A DNA stretch of 64,000 bases, from positions 41,124 through 105,123 of the forward strand of contig MKTB01000021.1 in NCBI GenBank assembly GCA_001897525.1, written 5' to 3'. Below are positions 44,285-53,084 of the stretch, piece after piece (the first letter of the stretch is position 1; every line of letters begins with the position of its first letter). Both the position numbers and the translations under genes were made by a program. The notes beneath the pieces are model-generated. The model made no database searches. It had not been told where the DNA came from and saw only the letters and a program-made list of their open reading frames with translations. The stretch is from Bacteroidetes bacterium 43-16 (GTDB lineage: Bacteria > Bacteroidota > Bacteroidia > Chitinophagales > Chitinophagaceae).

Positions 44285-45691
44285 ATGTCAGATCAGGAAT
44301 TGAGTACAGGAGAACATTACGGAAACCGCATTTCCGGCCTTGATAAAGTAGGGAAGCGTAAATGGATCTACGCCTTCCAGCCTCATGGCAAGTTTTATAA
44401 GATCAGGACCTGGATCACCTGGGCATATTTGTTGTTGTTGTTTGGGATGCCATTTATCAAGGTAAATGGCAATCCCTTGTTTTTGTTCAATATCCCTGAC
44501 AGGACATTCATCCTCTTCGGCCAGCTTTTCCTGCCCCAGGACTTTATGATCCTAGGTGTTGCCATGCTGGTCGCACTGGTATTCATTATCGTATTCACTT
44601 TACTGTTCGGGAGAGTATTTTGTGGCTGGGTGTGTCCGCAGACCATCTTCCTGGAAATGGTCTTTCGTAAAATAGAATTCTGGATGGAAGGGCCTGCACA
44701 CAAGCAAATGGCGTTGGCCAAGAAAAAAGAAAAACCCGCTTCCTATTACAGCAGGAAGGCTTTAAAGCACTTTATATTTTTCCTCTTATCCTTTATAATC
44801 GCCAATACATTTCTGGCCTACATCATCGGCATAGATGAATTGTTTAAAATTATTACGGGAAAACTTTCCGAACATATCGGGGGCTTACTGTCCATTCTCG
44901 GTTTCAACACTATCTTTTACCTGGTCTTTGCGTATGTGAGAGAAATTGTCTGTACCGTAGTTTGTCCTTACGGCAGATTGCAGAGTGTGCTGCTGGATAA
45001 GCAATCTGTAGCCGTGGCCTATGATTACAACAGAGGAGAGCCGAGAACTAAAAAAAGAAAAGATATAGAGCAGGCCGGTGATTGTATCGATTGCGGTATG
45101 TGCGTCAATGTATGTCCGACCGGAATAGATATCCGCAACGGCCTGCAGATGGAATGTGTCAACTGTACCGCCTGTATTGATGCCTGCAATAGTATGATGA
45201 ATAAAGTAGGTAAGCCTGAAAACCTGATCACCTTTGCCAGCGAATATCAATTGGAGAATAACTCGGTAGGCAGGCGTAAATTGAACTACAGGTCAAAACT
45301 GTATATAGTTGTCCTGGGCCTGCTGATGATCCTGTTTACAAGTATGATGATCAGCCGCACGGTCTTTGATGCCACGGTATTGAGAGTGCCCGGGCAATTG
45401 TTCCAGGAACATAAAGATGGTACCGTTACCAATCTTTACCGGGTGAAGGTAGTCAACAAAAGTGCTGCTACCTTACCCTTTGCATTAAGCCTGAAAGAGC
45501 CCGGCGCGCATATAGAATTTGTGGGGCAGTCCATCGACTCTTTGCACACCGGGGTACATACAGAAGCTACTTTCTTTATCCGTCGGCAGGCCGATCAGCT
45601 CAGCTCCAGGAGGACAGAACTCCATGTGCAGATCATGTCTGGAGATAAAATTATTCAAACCAAAAAAGTCTCCTTTTTAGGGAGTTATTAA
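44285..45691 (+). CDS. ccoG: cbb3 oxidase accessory ferredoxin CcoG
   Basis: 468 residues. Membrane-bound polyferredoxin: four or five hydrophobic segments, FCGWVCPQT and VCTVVCPYGRLQ motifs, and two 4Fe-4S clusters in CIDCGMCVNVCP and CVNCTACIDAC. The C-terminal Ig-like domain (about 360-468) is typical of the family. CcoG (RdxA/FixG) is thought to reduce copper for the oxidase during assembly. It lies 14 nt downstream of ccoP. Confidence 0.94.
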   Translation: MSDQELSTGEHYGNRISGLDKVGKRKWIYAFQPHGKFYKIRTWITWAYLLLLFGMPFIKVNGNPLFLFNIPDRTFILFGQLFLPQDFMILGVAMLVALVFIIVFTLLFGRVFCGWVCPQTIFLEMVFRKIEFWMEGPAHKQMALAKKKEKPASYYSRKALKHFIFFLLSFIIANTFLAYIIGIDELFKIITGKLSEHIGGLLSILGFNTIFYLVFAYVREIVCTVVCPYGRLQSVLLDKQSVAVAYDYNRGEPRTKKRKDIEQAGDCIDCGMCVNVCPTGIDIRNGLQMECVNCTACIDACNSMMNKVGKPENLITFASEYQLENNSVGRRKLNYRSKLYIVVLGLLMILFTSMMISRTVFDATVLRVPGQLFQEHKDGTVTNLYRVKVVNKSAATLPFALSLKEPGAHIEFVGQSIDSLHTGVHTEATFFIRRQADQLSSRRTELHVQIMSGDKIIQTKKVSFLGSY

Positions 45692-45705
45692 TATAAAAGC
45701 AGATC

Positions 45706-46158
45706 ATGATGAAAGCATTAAAACATCCGGGAAACCTTATCCTTATGGGATTTGTAGTTATGGCACTGGGACTGCTCAGTCTCGTGTATATGGCTACCCA
45801 GGTTAAATTTGATATGGCCGTAGAAGGTGATTATTACCAGCAGGAAGTCAGTTACAACCAAAAGCTGGAAGCAGAGCATACCGCCAGGGAACTGGGCGAT
45901 CAATTCAGCTTTGCCGCCGAAGGGTCAAAGCTAAACCTGAATGTACCTGCATCACTCAGTGCTGTAATGGAAACTGGTGTAGCAGAATTCTTCTGCCTCT
46001 CAGATGCCCGATATGATACCCGCCAGGTATTGCAAAAAAATGCAGACGGAGTTTATTTTTTCAATAAAGAAACAGTGGCCCCCGGTCATAACTATATTGT
46101 GAAAGTATCTTTTACTGCAGCAGGAAAAGCCTATTACAAAGAGTTTCGCTTACAATAA
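45706..46158 (+). CDS. ccoH: FixH family protein (CcoH)
   Basis: 150 residues with one membrane helix (about 9-29), then a periplasmic segment ending GKAYYKEFRLQ. The start VKFDMAVEGDYYQQEVSYNQ after the helix matches FixH/CcoH, which couples CcoI copper delivery to the oxidase. A second ATG 3 nt downstream is possible. It is 14 nt after ccoG. Confidence 0.85.
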   Translation: MMKALKHPGNLILMGFVVMALGLLSLVYMATQVKFDMAVEGDYYQQEVSYNQKLEAEHTARELGDQFSFAAEGSKLNLNVPASLSAVMETGVAEFFCLSDARYDTRQVLQKNADGVYFFNKETVAPGHNYIVKVSFTAAGKAYYKEFRLQ

Positions 46159-46180
46159 TTCACTGTCCTAATCGTATTGT

Positions 46181-46921
46181 ATGAACACCGTCATTTTGCT
46201 TTCTTCACTCTTGTTGGGCATAGGCAGCAGCCTGCATTGCCTGGGTATGTGCGGTCCTTTGATCATGGCCGTTCCCTTCCCGGTTAAAGAAAAAGCAGGC
46301 TGGTACAAGTTTTTTTATTTCCTGGGCAAGTCCTTAGCCTACGGGTCTTTAGGCGCTGTCATAGGTGTGCTTGGATTGAAAGCGATATGGGGAGAAGCAC
46401 AGCGCTATGTGTCTATCCTTTCCGGAGTCCTGATCTTAATGCTTGTATTGCTGCCCATGTTGGGCGCAAAGCGTATTAAATTTCCTTTTCAAAAAGCCTT
46501 TGCGCATGTGTTCAAGCGTATGCAGGAAAAGCCGCGTGTCATTCATTTTATCCAGTTGGGTTTCCTGAACGGCTTATTGCCCTGCGGCATGGTGTACATC
46601 GCACTCACCGCTGCACTGGCGAGTGGAGGGCCTTTGCAGGGTTTTGTCGCGATGATGTTATTTGGAACAGGCACCAGTCTTATCCTGTGGGTCGTGGCGT
46701 TGCTGAAAGGTAAACTGAGCGGGAATCTCCGGCAAAAATTAAAACCACTAAGTATCGGCTTCTCTATACTGGTAGGTGGATTGCTGATCGCGCGTGGCCT
46801 CAATATGGGCATACCTTACATCAGCCCGAAAATGAATACTGTAAACCTGCAGGAGCAATCCTGTTGCAGTCCTAAAGAAAATACAAACGTAAATGGAACA
46901 GGTACGGCATCTTGTCATTGA
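46181..46921 (+). CDS. SafE/UreH-domain membrane transporter of the cbb3 cluster
   Basis: 246 residues, about six membrane helices. The motif SSLHCLGMCGP near the N-terminus, and LNGLLPCGMVY later, define the UreH-domain (sulfite exporter TauE/SafE-like) family. Cys/His-rich C-terminus (CCSPKENTN, then ASCH). In other genomes a member of this family sits with ccoG-H-I-S and is thought to move copper or nickel. It ends the operon and is followed by a terminator. Confidence 0.85.
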   Translation: MNTVILLSSLLLGIGSSLHCLGMCGPLIMAVPFPVKEKAGWYKFFYFLGKSLAYGSLGAVIGVLGLKAIWGEAQRYVSILSGVLILMLVLLPMLGAKRIKFPFQKAFAHVFKRMQEKPRVIHFIQLGFLNGLLPCGMVYIALTAALASGGPLQGFVAMMLFGTGTSLILWVVALLKGKLSGNLRQKLKPLSIGFSILVGGLLIARGLNMGIPYISPKMNTVNLQEQSCCSPKENTNVNGTGTASCH

Positions 46922-46954
46922 TGCCATTCATTTATAATTTGTTGTTGTTGTAGA

Positions 46955-46982
46955 CCGGGTGTTTTTACACCTGGTTTTTTTT
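46955..46982 (+). terminator. Intrinsic terminator ending the cbb3 operon
   Basis: CC-G-GGTGT-TTTTT-ACACC-T-GG hairpin followed by TTTTTTTT. Confidence 0.85.
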
Positions 46983-47056
46983 GTTTCTTTCTTTTTTCTA
47001 AACGGTTGATGCACAAACAGAAATTAAAAAGTAATGTAAAACTTACAAAAAAATAA

Positions 47057-47086
47057 TTTGTACAACCAGATTATTAATTACATTTG
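47057..47086 (+). promoter_or_regulatory. Bacteroidota promoter of the arginine operon
   Basis: TTTG (47057-47060), 18 nt, TACATTTG (47079-47086), matching the TTTG-N18-TAnnTTTG consensus exactly. Start near 47090, giving a leader of about 230 nt. Confidence 0.75.
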
Positions 47087-47113
47087 TCGGGAATTTTAAA
47101 GATTCAATTATTA

Positions 47114-47203
47114 GTGGAGCCGAATTTTACATATCAATTCAATACAAGTGTACCCAGGTACACTGTTCCCACTGTGCCATCCCCCAGCGCATCACGACGA
47201 TAG
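47114..47203 (+). CDS. Candidate arginine leader peptide, 29 residues
   Basis: An open frame in the arginine operon leader, starting at GTG 47114 and ending TAG 47201-47203. The C-terminus reads SVPRYTVPTVPSPSASRR, so the stop follows two adjacent CGA arginine codons. The stop codon overlaps the first base of a hairpin (47203-47240). No Shine-Dalgarno is visible, as is usual in this phylum. The arrangement is that of an attenuator leader peptide. Coding is not proven: no similar peptide can be checked here. Confidence 0.4.
   Translation: MEPNFTYQFNTSVPRYTVPTVPSPSASRR
47147..47164 (+). ncRNA. Hairpin inside the arginine leader frame
   Basis: Perfect inverted repeat AGTGTACC-CA-GGTACACT, 18 nt, inside the candidate leader peptide. 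Confidence 0.55.
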
Positions 47204-47240
47204 GGCAGATAGTAGCGTAAACCCGCTAAGAACGTTGCCC
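47203..47240 (+). promoter_or_regulatory. Two-stem hairpin after the leader stop codon
   Basis: Stems GGGCA (47203-47207) with TGCCC (47236-47240), and TAGCG (47213-47217) with CGCTA (47224-47228). A T-rich run (47253-47259) follows 12 nt downstream, too far for a canonical intrinsic terminator. A competing pairing of TGCCATC (47175-47181) with GATAGGGCA (47199-47207) is possible but imperfect. The bases 47241-47323 hold only AT-rich sequence. Confidence 0.45.
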
Positions 47241-47323
47241 CAAATCTTTGCAATTTTTTAATCAGACTTTAAAGTACTGGTTATGAATTCGTAATTATTT
47301 CGATTAATTTATTTTTATTTAAG

Positions 47324-47944
47324 GTGAAAAAAAATCAGAAGATTCTTTTTCGTACTGCTTCATTATTGGATGTGCAGTATGCTGAAGCCATTTGTTTAGA
47401 AATGGAAAATAGTGCCCGTATCAGGGGCACGGGCATTGCCAAGCGCTCCGCTGAATACCTCATTCAGAAAATGATGGAAGGCAAAGCCATCATTGCGGTA
47501 GCACATACCGGTAAGTGGGCCGGCTTTTCCTATATCGAGACCTGGAGTCATGGTAATTTTGTGGCCAATAGCGGATTGATCGTTAACCCCGAATTCAGGG
47601 ATATGGGCGTAGCCCGTAAAGTCAAAACCCGCATCTTTAAACTCAGCAGGAAATTATTTCCCCAGGCAAAAATATTCGGACTGACAACAGGACTTGCCGT
47701 GATGAAAATCAATAGCGACCTGGGTTACGAGCCGGTCACCTATAGTGAACTCACGCAGGATGAAGCCTTCTGGGCAGGTTGCCGGAGTTGTGTCAACTAC
47801 GATATACTGCAGTCTAAAGAGCGAAAGAACTGCCTGTGTACCGCTATGCTGTACCAGCCCCGTGAGCACAAGATCGCGGCTAAAGCCGTCACCGTAATAC
47901 GTGCGAAGTTTAAGAAAAAAACTTTAACGCCTGTTCAGTCATAA
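47324..47944 (+). CDS. GNAT N-acyltransferase of the arginine cluster
   Basis: 206 residues starting at GTG 47324. GNAT fold: VNPEFRDMGVARKVKTRIF is the acyl-CoA-binding loop, and it lies first in the arginine operon, where Bacteroidota lacking ArgA use such a protein to acylate glutamate. The acyl donor, acetyl-CoA or succinyl-CoA, cannot be told from the sequence. It is not an ArgJ or an amino-acid-kinase-fused ArgA. The GTG start is preceded by AAGG. Confidence 0.85.
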   Translation: MKKNQKILFRTASLLDVQYAEAICLEMENSARIRGTGIAKRSAEYLIQKMMEGKAIIAVAHTGKWAGFSYIETWSHGNFVANSGLIVNPEFRDMGVARKVKTRIFKLSRKLFPQAKIFGLTTGLAVMKINSDLGYEPVTYSELTQDEAFWAGCRSCVNYDILQSKERKNCLCTAMLYQPREHKIAAKAVTVIRAKFKKKTLTPVQS

Positions 47945-47965
47945 TCAATTGCAAAATTTAAATCA

Positions 47966-49183
47966 ATGAGAAAGAAAATAGTTTTAGGATTCAGCGGTGG
48001 CCTGGATACCAGCTACTGTGCTAAATATTTAAGTGAGGACCTGGGTTATGAAGTGCATAGCGTGCTCGTGAATACAGGAGGATTCAGTACTGCTGAATTA
48101 GCACAAATAGAACAGCATGCTTTAAATCTCGGTGTAAGCACACATACCAATGTAGATGCCGTGCAGGATTACTACCAAAGCATCATCAAATACCTGGTGT
48201 TTGGCAACTGTTTAAAAAATAATACCTACCCCTTAAGCGTAAGCGCAGAGCGCCTTTGCCAGGCTATAGAGGTCGCAAAACAAGCCCTGGAAATTAATGC
48301 CGATGCTGTCGCCCATGGCAGTACCGGTGCCGGTAATGACCAGGTGCGTTTTGATATGATCTTTCATCAGCTGATCCCGGGCATTGAGATCATCACCCCG
48401 ATCCGGGACAAACAACTGAGCCGCCAGGAAGAAATAGCATACCTGCAAAGCAAAGGCGTGGAGATGAATGCCGAGAAGGCTGCATACAGCATCAATAAAG
48501 GCTTATGGGGCACCAGCATAGGCGGTAAAGAAACCTTGAAAAGCAATGGCATGATCCCCGAATCGGCCTGGCCCTCAGCCTGTACCCAGACGGGGACAGA
48601 AGAGATCGTCTTACATTTTGAACAAGGAGAATTGACCGGCCTGAATGATCTGACTTATGAACATCCCGTAGCTGCTATACAAGCCTTGCAGGAAATCGCA
48701 GGCGCTTATGCCATTGGCAGAGATGTCCACGTAGGCGATACCATCATCGGCATCAAAGGCCGTGTAGCCTTCGAGGCCGCAGCTCCTATGCTGATCCTGA
48801 AAGCGCACCATGCACTGGAAAAGCATGTGCTCAGCAAATGGCAACTGAGCTGGAAAGATACACTGGCCCAGTTCTACGCCAATTGGTTGCATGAAGGACA
48901 GGTGCTCGACCCGGTGATGCGTGATATTGAAGCATTCTTTGAGCATAGCCAGCAGGCTGTCACCGGCAAAGTATTTATCCAGTTGTATCCTTACCGGTTC
49001 CAGGTAAATGGTATTGAATCTGATTACGACCTTATGGGTGCTGCCTTTGGCCAGTACGGAGAAATGAATGAAGGCTATACAGGCAATGATGTAAGAGGCT
49101 TCAGTACCATCTTCGGCAACCAGGTGAGGATCTGGAACAGTATTCATCAGCCACAAAAACAATCGATCCATGCAGCAGATTAA
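47966..49183 (+). CDS. argG: Argininosuccinate synthase
   Basis: 405 residues. Condenses citrulline and aspartate with ATP. ATP P-loop GFSGGLDTSYCAKYL at the N-terminus, AHGSTGAGNDQVRFD, and later ETLKSNGMIPESAWP. 405 residues is a normal length. Its last 14 nt overlap the next gene, argC, so the two are likely translated together. Confidence 0.95.
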   Translation: MRKKIVLGFSGGLDTSYCAKYLSEDLGYEVHSVLVNTGGFSTAELAQIEQHALNLGVSTHTNVDAVQDYYQSIIKYLVFGNCLKNNTYPLSVSAERLCQAIEVAKQALEINADAVAHGSTGAGNDQVRFDMIFHQLIPGIEIITPIRDKQLSRQEEIAYLQSKGVEMNAEKAAYSINKGLWGTSIGGKETLKSNGMIPESAWPSACTQTGTEEIVLHFEQGELTGLNDLTYEHPVAAIQALQEIAGAYAIGRDVHVGDTIIGIKGRVAFEAAAPMLILKAHHALEKHVLSKWQLSWKDTLAQFYANWLHEGQVLDPVMRDIEAFFEHSQQAVTGKVFIQLYPYRFQVNGIESDYDLMGAAFGQYGEMNEGYTGNDVRGFSTIFGNQVRIWNSIHQPQKQSIHAAD

Positions 49184-50153
49184 AATTGGTATTATAGGCG
49201 GTGCCGGCTATACCGGCGGAGAACTGATCCGGCTTTTACTCGGACATCCTTTGGCGGACCTGGTATTTGTACACAGCAGGAGCAATGCAGGAAAGCCGCT
49301 GGCTAGTGTGCATGATGATCTTTACGGGTCTTCTGATCTGCATTTTACAGGCGAGGTACAACAAGGTGTAGATGTATTATTCCTCTGTTTAGGTCATGGA
49401 GAATCTAAAGTTTTTTTAGCGGAAAATAATATTGAGGATCAAGTAAAGATCATCGACCTGACCAACGATTTCAGGTTAGCGCCTGGTAATACATACGGGT
49501 CACGGACCTTTGTCTATGGTCTGCCCGAGTGGAACAGGGATGCTATTATACAGGCCGATGCTATTGCTAACCCGGGCTGCTTTGCAACCGCTATGCAGTT
49601 GTCTTTACTGCCTTTGCTGGCTTATCATTCCATGCAGGATATTTATATTACAGGCATTACCGGTAGTACCGGAGCCGGGCAATCCTTATCTAAATCCTCC
49701 CATTTCAGTTGGCGGCAAAACAATATCCAGGCCTATAAAACATTAGTACACCAGCACCTGGATGAGGTGAGCCAGACCTTAAGTCAGGTGCAGCCTTCAT
49801 TGGATAAATCGGCCTTGCATTTTGTGCCCTGGCGTGGTGATTTTGCCCGGGGTATCTTTATGAGCACACAGGTAAAAGTGAATGCCCATCTGCCTGAGCT
49901 GCGCGAACGCTACCAAGATTTTTATCACACACATGATTTTGTATCCTGCAGTGAACAGCCCATCCATCTGAAACAGGTCGTGAATACCAACAGGTGTATG
50001 CTGCAACTGGAAATGGAAGGCAGTAGCCTCGTTATCCATGCAGCCATCGATAATCTCTTGAAAGGCGCTGTAGGGCAGGCGGTACAAAATATGAACCTGA
50101 TGTGCGGACTGGAAGCAACCACCGGGCTGAAATTAAAAGCATCCTATTTTTAA
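49170..50153 (+). CDS. argC: N-acyl-gamma-glutamyl-phosphate reductase
   Basis: 327 residues. NADPH-dependent reduction of acylglutamyl-phosphate. GGAGYTGGELIRLL dinucleotide-binding loop, catalytic Cys in ANPGCFATAMQLSLLP (about residue 135), and HFVPWRGDFARGIF. The ATG lies inside argG (14-nt overlap). Confidence 0.95.
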   Translation: MQQIKIGIIGGAGYTGGELIRLLLGHPLADLVFVHSRSNAGKPLASVHDDLYGSSDLHFTGEVQQGVDVLFLCLGHGESKVFLAENNIEDQVKIIDLTNDFRLAPGNTYGSRTFVYGLPEWNRDAIIQADAIANPGCFATAMQLSLLPLLAYHSMQDIYITGITGSTGAGQSLSKSSHFSWRQNNIQAYKTLVHQHLDEVSQTLSQVQPSLDKSALHFVPWRGDFARGIFMSTQVKVNAHLPELRERYQDFYHTHDFVSCSEQPIHLKQVVNTNRCMLQLEMEGSSLVIHAAIDNLLKGAVGQAVQNMNLMCGLEATTGLKLKASYF

Positions 50154-50165
50154 ATAAAGAACAAG

Positions 50166-51308
50166 ATGAAATTATTTGATGTATATCCTTTAATGGATTT
50201 GAATATAGTACGGGCAGACGGCGCTTATGTTTATGATGAAGCAGGCCATGCTTTTTTAGACCTGTATGGTGGTCATGCCGTCATCAGTATCGGTCACGGA
50301 CATCCTCACTGGAAGCAGAGGATCAAGGTACAAATGGATAAGATCTCTTTTTATTCCAATGCCGTGATCAATGAGCTGCAAACAGAGTTAGCAGAAAAAC
50401 TGGCGAAGCTTTCCGGCAAAGAAGACTATCAACTCTTTTTATGCAACAGCGGCGCTGAAGCCAATGAAAATGCGCTTAAGCTGGCCTCCTTTCATACCGG
50501 CAGGAAGCAGATCGTTGCCTTCAAAAAAGCATTTCATGGCAGGACCTCGCTTGCAGTAGCAGCAACGGATAGCCCTAAATATAGAGCACCGGTAAACGAA
50601 ACCGGGAATGTTGTTTTTTTACCTTTTAATGATACCACTGCCTTAAAGGAATACTTTAAATCAAACGGTCAGGAAGTGGCAGCCGTGATCATTGAAGGCA
50701 TACAGGGTGTAGGGGGTATTCATGTGGCATCAGACGAATTCCTGCATACCATCCGTCAATTATGCGATGCGCACCAGGCGGTATTGATTGCAGATGAAGT
50801 ACAGTGTGGCTTTGGCCGTTCCGGTAAATTTTTCAGTACAGATCATGCGGCCCTTAATGCAGATATCTATACCATGGCAAAGGGTATGGGCAATGGTTTC
50901 CCGGTAGCCGGAATCCTGATTGCACCGCATTTTAAAGCACAGTATGGGATGCTGGGCACTACCTTCGGCGGTAATCACCTGGCTTGTGCAGCAGCGCTGG
51001 CAGTGCTGGAGACAATGGAACAGGAGGACCTGGTCCAAAATGCCGCAGCGATAGGAGATTACCTGTTACATGCGTTACAACAGGTGGCAGGCATTGAAAA
51101 TGTGCGTGGCAAAGGGCTCATGATCGGTTTCGATGTGCCGGAAAGCAGCAAAGGTCTGAAGCAGCGGCTTTTTCAAAAGTACCGGATACTTACCGGAGAA
51201 GCAGGTCCAAACGTGATCCGCTTACTCCCGGGCTTATCTATTGATCATACCATAGCAGATACCTTTTTGCAGGCTTTACAAGCCGCAATAGATGATGTAA
51301 AGAACTAA
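50166..51308 (+). CDS. argD: Acylornithine aminotransferase
   Basis: 380 residues, class III PLP aminotransferase. Transaminates acylglutamate semialdehyde. LFLCNSGAEANENALK, FHGRTSLAVAATDS, LIADEVQCGFGRSG and TMAKGMGNGFPVAGI with the PLP-binding Lys. In the arginine operon, 12 nt after argC. Confidence 0.94.
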   Translation: MKLFDVYPLMDLNIVRADGAYVYDEAGHAFLDLYGGHAVISIGHGHPHWKQRIKVQMDKISFYSNAVINELQTELAEKLAKLSGKEDYQLFLCNSGAEANENALKLASFHTGRKQIVAFKKAFHGRTSLAVAATDSPKYRAPVNETGNVVFLPFNDTTALKEYFKSNGQEVAAVIIEGIQGVGGIHVASDEFLHTIRQLCDAHQAVLIADEVQCGFGRSGKFFSTDHAALNADIYTMAKGMGNGFPVAGILIAPHFKAQYGMLGTTFGGNHLACAAALAVLETMEQEDLVQNAAAIGDYLLHALQQVAGIENVRGKGLMIGFDVPESSKGLKQRLFQKYRILTGEAGPNVIRLLPGLSIDHTIADTFLQALQAAIDDVKN

Positions 51309-51334
51309 AAAAAATTATACCTGAATATATAGCA

Positions 51335-52318
51335 ATGAAAAACTTTGTTACTGTTGACGATGTGGCCGTCCCCGGATTGAGCTTGTCTCCATCCATCGAT
51401 TTGATGATTGAAAAAGCTTTGGCTTACAAACAAGATCCCTGGAAGGACTTGGGCCTGGGCCGACGAAGACGGGTAGGGATCGTATTCCTCAATCCCAGCT
51501 TACGTACGCGGATGAGCACACAGATCGCAGCAGAACAATTAGGCATGAGATCGATTGTCTTTAATATCGGGTCAGAAGGCTGGTCCTGGGAACTGGAAGA
51601 TGGCAGCGTGATGAACGGGACTTCTGTAGAGCATATTAAAGATGCCGTACCCGTATTGAGCACCTACTTTGATGTATTGGCGATACGTACTTTCCCGGGT
51701 TTAAAAGACCGTGCTGCCGACTATGCCGAAACTGTACTGGATAGCTTTATTAAATACGCTACAGTACCGGTTATCAGCCTGGAAAGCGCCACATTGCACC
51801 CTTTGCAATCCTTTGCCGATCTCATTACTATTAAAGAATTGCAGCTCACCAAACCCAAAGTGGTATTGTGCTGGGCACCGCATATTAAACCTTTACCCCA
51901 GTGTGTCGCCAATAGTTTCGTGCAATGGACCTCTGCCTGGGATCATGCAGAGCTGGTGATCACGCATCCCGAAGGCTATGAACTGGCTCCGGAAATAGTA
52001 CAAAATACCCCGGTGATCTATGATCGCAGGGAAGCGCTGGAGCAGGCAGATATTATTTATGTGAAAAACTGGAGCGCCTATAACGATTATGGTACGATGC
52101 CACCCGTGAGCAGAGACTGGATGCTCGGGGAAGACGATATGGCCATCACCAATAATGCCAGGGTGATGCATTGCCTGCCGGTACGCAGGAACATAGAATT
52201 AAGTGATGCCATCCTGGATGGTCAACATAGTATAGTAACCCAACAGGCAGGAAACAGGGTATGGTCGGCACAGGCCGTTTTAGCGGAAATTTTAAAATCA
52301 AATTATGGAGCAGATTAG
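51335..52318 (+). CDS. argF': N-acylornithine carbamoyltransferase (ArgF')
   Basis: 327 residues. Carbamoylates N-acetyl- or N-succinylornithine, not free ornithine. FLNPSLRTRMSTQ (carbamoyl phosphate site), HPLQSFADL and MHCLPVRRN. In B. fragilis the succinyl enzyme has a Pro, and in Xanthomonas the acetyl enzyme has a Glu, in a loop that I align near residues 96-100 (TSVEH); here that position is Val, so the acyl group cannot be assigned. It overlaps argB by 14 nt. Confidence 0.9.
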   Translation: MKNFVTVDDVAVPGLSLSPSIDLMIEKALAYKQDPWKDLGLGRRRRVGIVFLNPSLRTRMSTQIAAEQLGMRSIVFNIGSEGWSWELEDGSVMNGTSVEHIKDAVPVLSTYFDVLAIRTFPGLKDRAADYAETVLDSFIKYATVPVISLESATLHPLQSFADLITIKELQLTKPKVVLCWAPHIKPLPQCVANSFVQWTSAWDHAELVITHPEGYELAPEIVQNTPVIYDRREALEQADIIYVKNWSAYNDYGTMPPVSRDWMLGEDDMAITNNARVMHCLPVRRNIELSDAILDGQHSIVTQQAGNRVWSAQAVLAEILKSNYGAD

Positions 52319-53084
52319 GATAGTGAAAATCGGGGGAAATGTGATCAATGATCCCACCTTGCTACGGAAATTTTTGAAAGATTTTGCACAGATAGAGGGA
52401 AAGAAGATCCTGGTGCATGGTGGCGGAAAACTGGCTACAGACCTGGCTTTGAAGCTGAATGTGCCGCAACAGCTGATAGATGGCCGCAGGGTTACCGATG
52501 AGGAAACATTAAAGATTGTCACCATGGTTTATGCCGGGTATATCAATAAAAATATTGTGGCCCAGTTGCAGGCCAATAAATGTGCGGCCCTGGGCATCAG
52601 TGGCGCAGATGGTGAGATCATAAAAGCGCATAAGCGCATTGCAGCTATTGACTACGGTTTTGTAGGCGATGTAGATGAGGTGGATATTGAAAAACTCAGC
52701 GTACTGCTGCATACCTTCGGTACCATTGTGATCGCGCCCATTACCAAAGATGCCGGAGGCCAGCTTTTAAATACCAATGCAGATACCATAGCACAGGAAA
52801 TAGCCAAAGCTTTATCGCATACCTATGATACCAAACTGATCTATACTTTTGAAAAGACAGGCGTACTCTTGGATGTGAACAATGAAGCCAGCCTGATACA
52901 TCGACTGGATAAGTCATATTATAAAGCATTAAAAAAAGAAGAAAAAATATTTGCCGGTATGATACCCAAGCTGGACAATGCTTTCCAGGCTTTGAAGAGT
53001 GGGGTGGCTACCGTATGCATCGGGGAGGCAAAAGAACTAAAAGGCTTAATCGCAGGAAGCTGTGGCACTAAAATAGTATTATGA
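52305..53084 (+). CDS. argB: Acylglutamate kinase
   Basis: 259 residues, amino acid kinase fold. Phosphorylates acylglutamate. Signatures: VKIGGNVINDP, ILVHGGGKLATDLA, NINKNIV-like helix YINKNIVAQL, and GMIPKLDNAFQAL. It overlaps argF' by 14 nt and argE by 4 nt. Confidence 0.95.
   Translation: MEQIRIVKIGGNVINDPTLLRKFLKDFAQIEGKKILVHGGGKLATDLALKLNVPQQLIDGRRVTDEETLKIVTMVYAGYINKNIVAQLQANKCAALGISGADGEIIKAHKRIAAIDYGFVGDVDEVDIEKLSVLLHTFGTIVIAPITKDAGGQLLNTNADTIAQEIAKALSHTYDTKLIYTFEKTGVLLDVNNEASLIHRLDKSYYKALKKEEKIFAGMIPKLDNAFQALKSGVATVCIGEAKELKGLIAGSCGTKIVL

Noticed and set aside
46983..47323. A known riboswitch upstream of the arginine operon
   Set aside because: The stems do not match any riboswitch class that I can recall; the leader peptide explanation fits the codons better, so I report that as a candidate instead.
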